DNA from: Betaproteobacteria bacterium
Lineage (GTDB): Bacteria; Pseudomonadota; Gammaproteobacteria; Burkholderiales; Burkholderiaceae_E
Length of the DNA stretch: 7,587 nt
NCBI GenBank assembly: GCA_009925965.1
Contig: RFPW01000101.1
Span: 1 to 7,587 of the forward strand
Direction of reading: 5' to 3'
The notes under the pieces are model-generated. The model was not told the origin of the DNA. It saw nothing but the letters and a program-made list of their open reading frames with translations, and did no database searches. Shown here piece by piece: positions 6,280 through 7,587 of the stretch (position 1 is its first letter; each line of letters begins with the position of its first letter). Both the position numbers and the translations under genes were made by a program.

Positions 6280-7320
6280 ATGGACTTCTCCATCGCCAGC
6301 ATCCTGCTGCTTGACGGCGTGACCAACGGAGCGGTCTATGCCCTGCTCGGGCTGGCCACCGTCCTTGTATTCACCGTCACGAGGGTGATCTTCATTCCGC
6401 AGGGCGAGTTCGTCACCTATGGAGCCCTCACCCTGGCCATGATGCAGACCGGCAAGACGCCCGGCACCGTCTGGCTGTTGCTGATCCTGGCGGGGGTGGC
6501 CTCAGTGATGGAATTGGCTGAGCGCTGGCGCCACCACGGCAATGCCGGACGCGCTCTGAAGGCTGGACTCAGGACGCTCGCGTTCCCTCTGGCCATCGCA
6601 TTACTGTCCATCTGGGCCGCATCGCAACAGTTCCCGCTATGGGCACAGGCCGCCCTGAGTGCGGCCATCGTCGCGGCCTTCGGCCCGCTCATTTACCGCG
6701 TGGCCTACCAGTCGCTGGAAGCCGCCACCCCGCTGGTACTGCTCATCGTCTCGGTGGGCGTGCACTTCGCGATGACTGGCCTGGGCCTGCTGTTTTTTGG
6801 TGCGGAAGGTTTCCGCAATCCAGCATTCTGGGATCAGCGCTTTTCACTGGGCCCCGTCACTCTTGGTGGCCAGGCCGTGATCATCTTCGGGGTCTCGCTT
6901 GCCCTGATCCTGCTGCTGTGGCTGTACTTTGAAAAGTCACTGAGCGGCAAGGCCCTGCGCGCCACCGCCGTCAACCGCACAGGCGCCCGCCTGATGGGGA
7001 TCTCCACTCACGCCTCAGGACAACTCACCTTTCTGATGGCCGCGCTCATTGGCGGCCTCTCGGGTCTGCTGATCGGCCCAACCACCACCGTGTTCTACGA
7101 CTCGGGTTTCCTGATCGGTCTTAAGGGGTTCGTGGCGGCTGTGATCGCGGGCCTGTCGAGCTACCCTGGCGCCCTGATCGGCGCGCTGTTTGTGGGCATT
7201 GTTGAATCCTTTGGCGCTTTCTGGGCAAGTGCCTTCAAAGAAGTGATCGTCTTTACCCTGATCCTGCCCATCCTCCTCGTGCGTTCGCTACGAAGCGGCC
7301 ACTCTGACGAGGATCACTAA
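6280..7320 (+). CDS. livH: LivH-like ABC transporter inner-membrane permease
   Basis: This 346-residue, very hydrophobic protein is a branched-chain-amino-acid-type ABC permease. The N-terminus has the family pattern GVTNGAVYALLGLA (13-26) and FIPQGEF (38-44). The cytoplasmic coupling loop that contacts the ATPase is around ALRATAVNRTGARLMGIS (225-242). The conserved C-terminal block is GLKGFVAAVIAGLSSYPGAL (280-299) and GALFVGIVESFG. Several membrane spans are evident. It is about 40 residues longer than Escherichia coli LivH (308); the extra length seems to lie between residues 75 and 120, where a polar stretch (ERWRHHGNAGRALKAG) precedes another hydrophobic segment. Similar long forms occur in other proteobacteria, as far as I know. 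The ribosome binding site is weak (AGGG at 6270-6273). The LivM-like gene starts one base after the stop. It should form the channel with LivM for the binding protein encoded upstream. Confidence 0.92.
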   Translation: MDFSIASILLLDGVTNGAVYALLGLATVLVFTVTRVIFIPQGEFVTYGALTLAMMQTGKTPGTVWLLLILAGVASVMELAERWRHHGNAGRALKAGLRTLAFPLAIALLSIWAASQQFPLWAQAALSAAIVAAFGPLIYRVAYQSLEAATPLVLLIVSVGVHFAMTGLGLLFFGAEGFRNPAFWDQRFSLGPVTLGGQAVIIFGVSLALILLLWLYFEKSLSGKALRATAVNRTGARLMGISTHASGQLTFLMAALIGGLSGLLIGPTTTVFYDSGFLIGLKGFVAAVIAGLSSYPGALIGALFVGIVESFGAFWASAFKEVIVFTLILPILLVRSLRSGHSDEDH

Positions 7321-7321
7321 G

Positions 7322-7587
7322 GTGACGCGGCGCCTTCCGATCGTGCTGCTGGCCCTGGCTGTGCCGGTGGTTGCGCTGCTGCCACTGCCCGATTTCTGGA
7401 TCGCCCAGCTCAACTACATCGGCCTGTATGCGCTTGTCTCCTTGGGCCTGGTGCTGCTGACCGGCGTGGGCGGCCTGACTTCATTTGGTCAGGCGGCCTT
7501 CGTGGGCATCGGCGCCTACACCACCGCCTGGTTCACACTGAACACCGGCATGTCGCCCTGGCTCACGCTGTTCGTGGGTCTGGCGTT
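7322..7587 (+). CDS. livM: LivM-like ABC transporter permease, 5' part only
   Basis: The gene starts with GTG at 7322, one base after the LivH stop, and runs off the right edge after 88 codons. The visible N-terminus has a hydrophobic segment (IVLLALAVPVVALLPL) and then the LivM-family pattern YIGLYALVSLGLVLLTG followed by GLTSFGQAAFVGIGAYTTAW, equivalent to the common LS-GHAAFFGIGAYT signature. It would pair with the LivH-like protein. No clear Shine-Dalgarno other than the end of the preceding gene is seen, consistent with translational coupling. The rest of the gene and the ATPases normally encoded next (LivG, LivF, or a LivM-LivG fusion) lie outside the window. Confidence 0.88.
   Translation, partial: MTRRLPIVLLALAVPVVALLPLPDFWIAQLNYIGLYALVSLGLVLLTGVGGLTSFGQAAFVGIGAYTTAWFTLNTGMSPWLTLFVGLA

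Noticed and set aside
1..7587. CRISPR arrays, insertion sequences, tRNA or rRNA genes
   Set aside because: No spaced repeats, transposase frames, terminal inverted repeats or RNA gene landmarks were seen.

Overview
The window looks like a chromosomal aromatic-acid catabolic locus from a Gram-negative proteobacterium. The GC-rich third codon positions, the gene content and the protein style suggest a betaproteobacterium (Burkholderiales or Rhodocyclales), but this is inference and no RNA gene is present to confirm it. There are seven complete or near-complete genes plus one cut by the right edge, tightly packed on alternating strands.

Left block (138-1334, plus strand): a short-chain dehydrogenase and, 3 bases after it, a hotdog thioesterase that strongly resembles 4-hydroxybenzoyl-CoA thioesterase. 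Middle (1365-2237, minus strand): a single amidohydrolase-2 family protein resembling CouO, the enzyme proposed to cleave 4-hydroxyphenyl-beta-ketopropionyl-CoA in rhodococcal p-hydroxycinnamate catabolism. It converges on the thioesterase gene and diverges from the next block. The 111-bp divergent spacer (2238-2348) is AT-rich and holds a perfect 16-bp palindrome, a likely operator.

Right block (2349-7587, plus strand): a crotonase-family hydratase, a feruloyl-CoA synthetase-type ligase, then a branched-chain-amino-acid-type ABC uptake system (periplasmic binding protein, LivH-like permease, start of a LivM-like permease). A UUCG-tetraloop hairpin with a short T run separates the binding protein from the permeases.

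Together the genes fit uptake and CoA-dependent chain shortening of hydroxycinnamates (p-coumarate, ferulate, caffeate or similar). The ABC system imports the acid, the ligase makes the CoA thioester, the crotonase hydrates the side chain, the SDR oxidises the beta-hydroxyl, and the CouO-like hydrolase and/or the thioesterase release the benzoate-type product (4-hydroxybenzoate or vanillate). The SDR and CouO-like genes, with no aldehyde dehydrogenase in the window, point to beta-oxidative deacetylation rather than the retro-aldol vanillin route. No regulator and no beta-ketothiolase is visible in the window. The pathway is known in outline; the combination and layout of enzymes and the operator are the parts worth checking.
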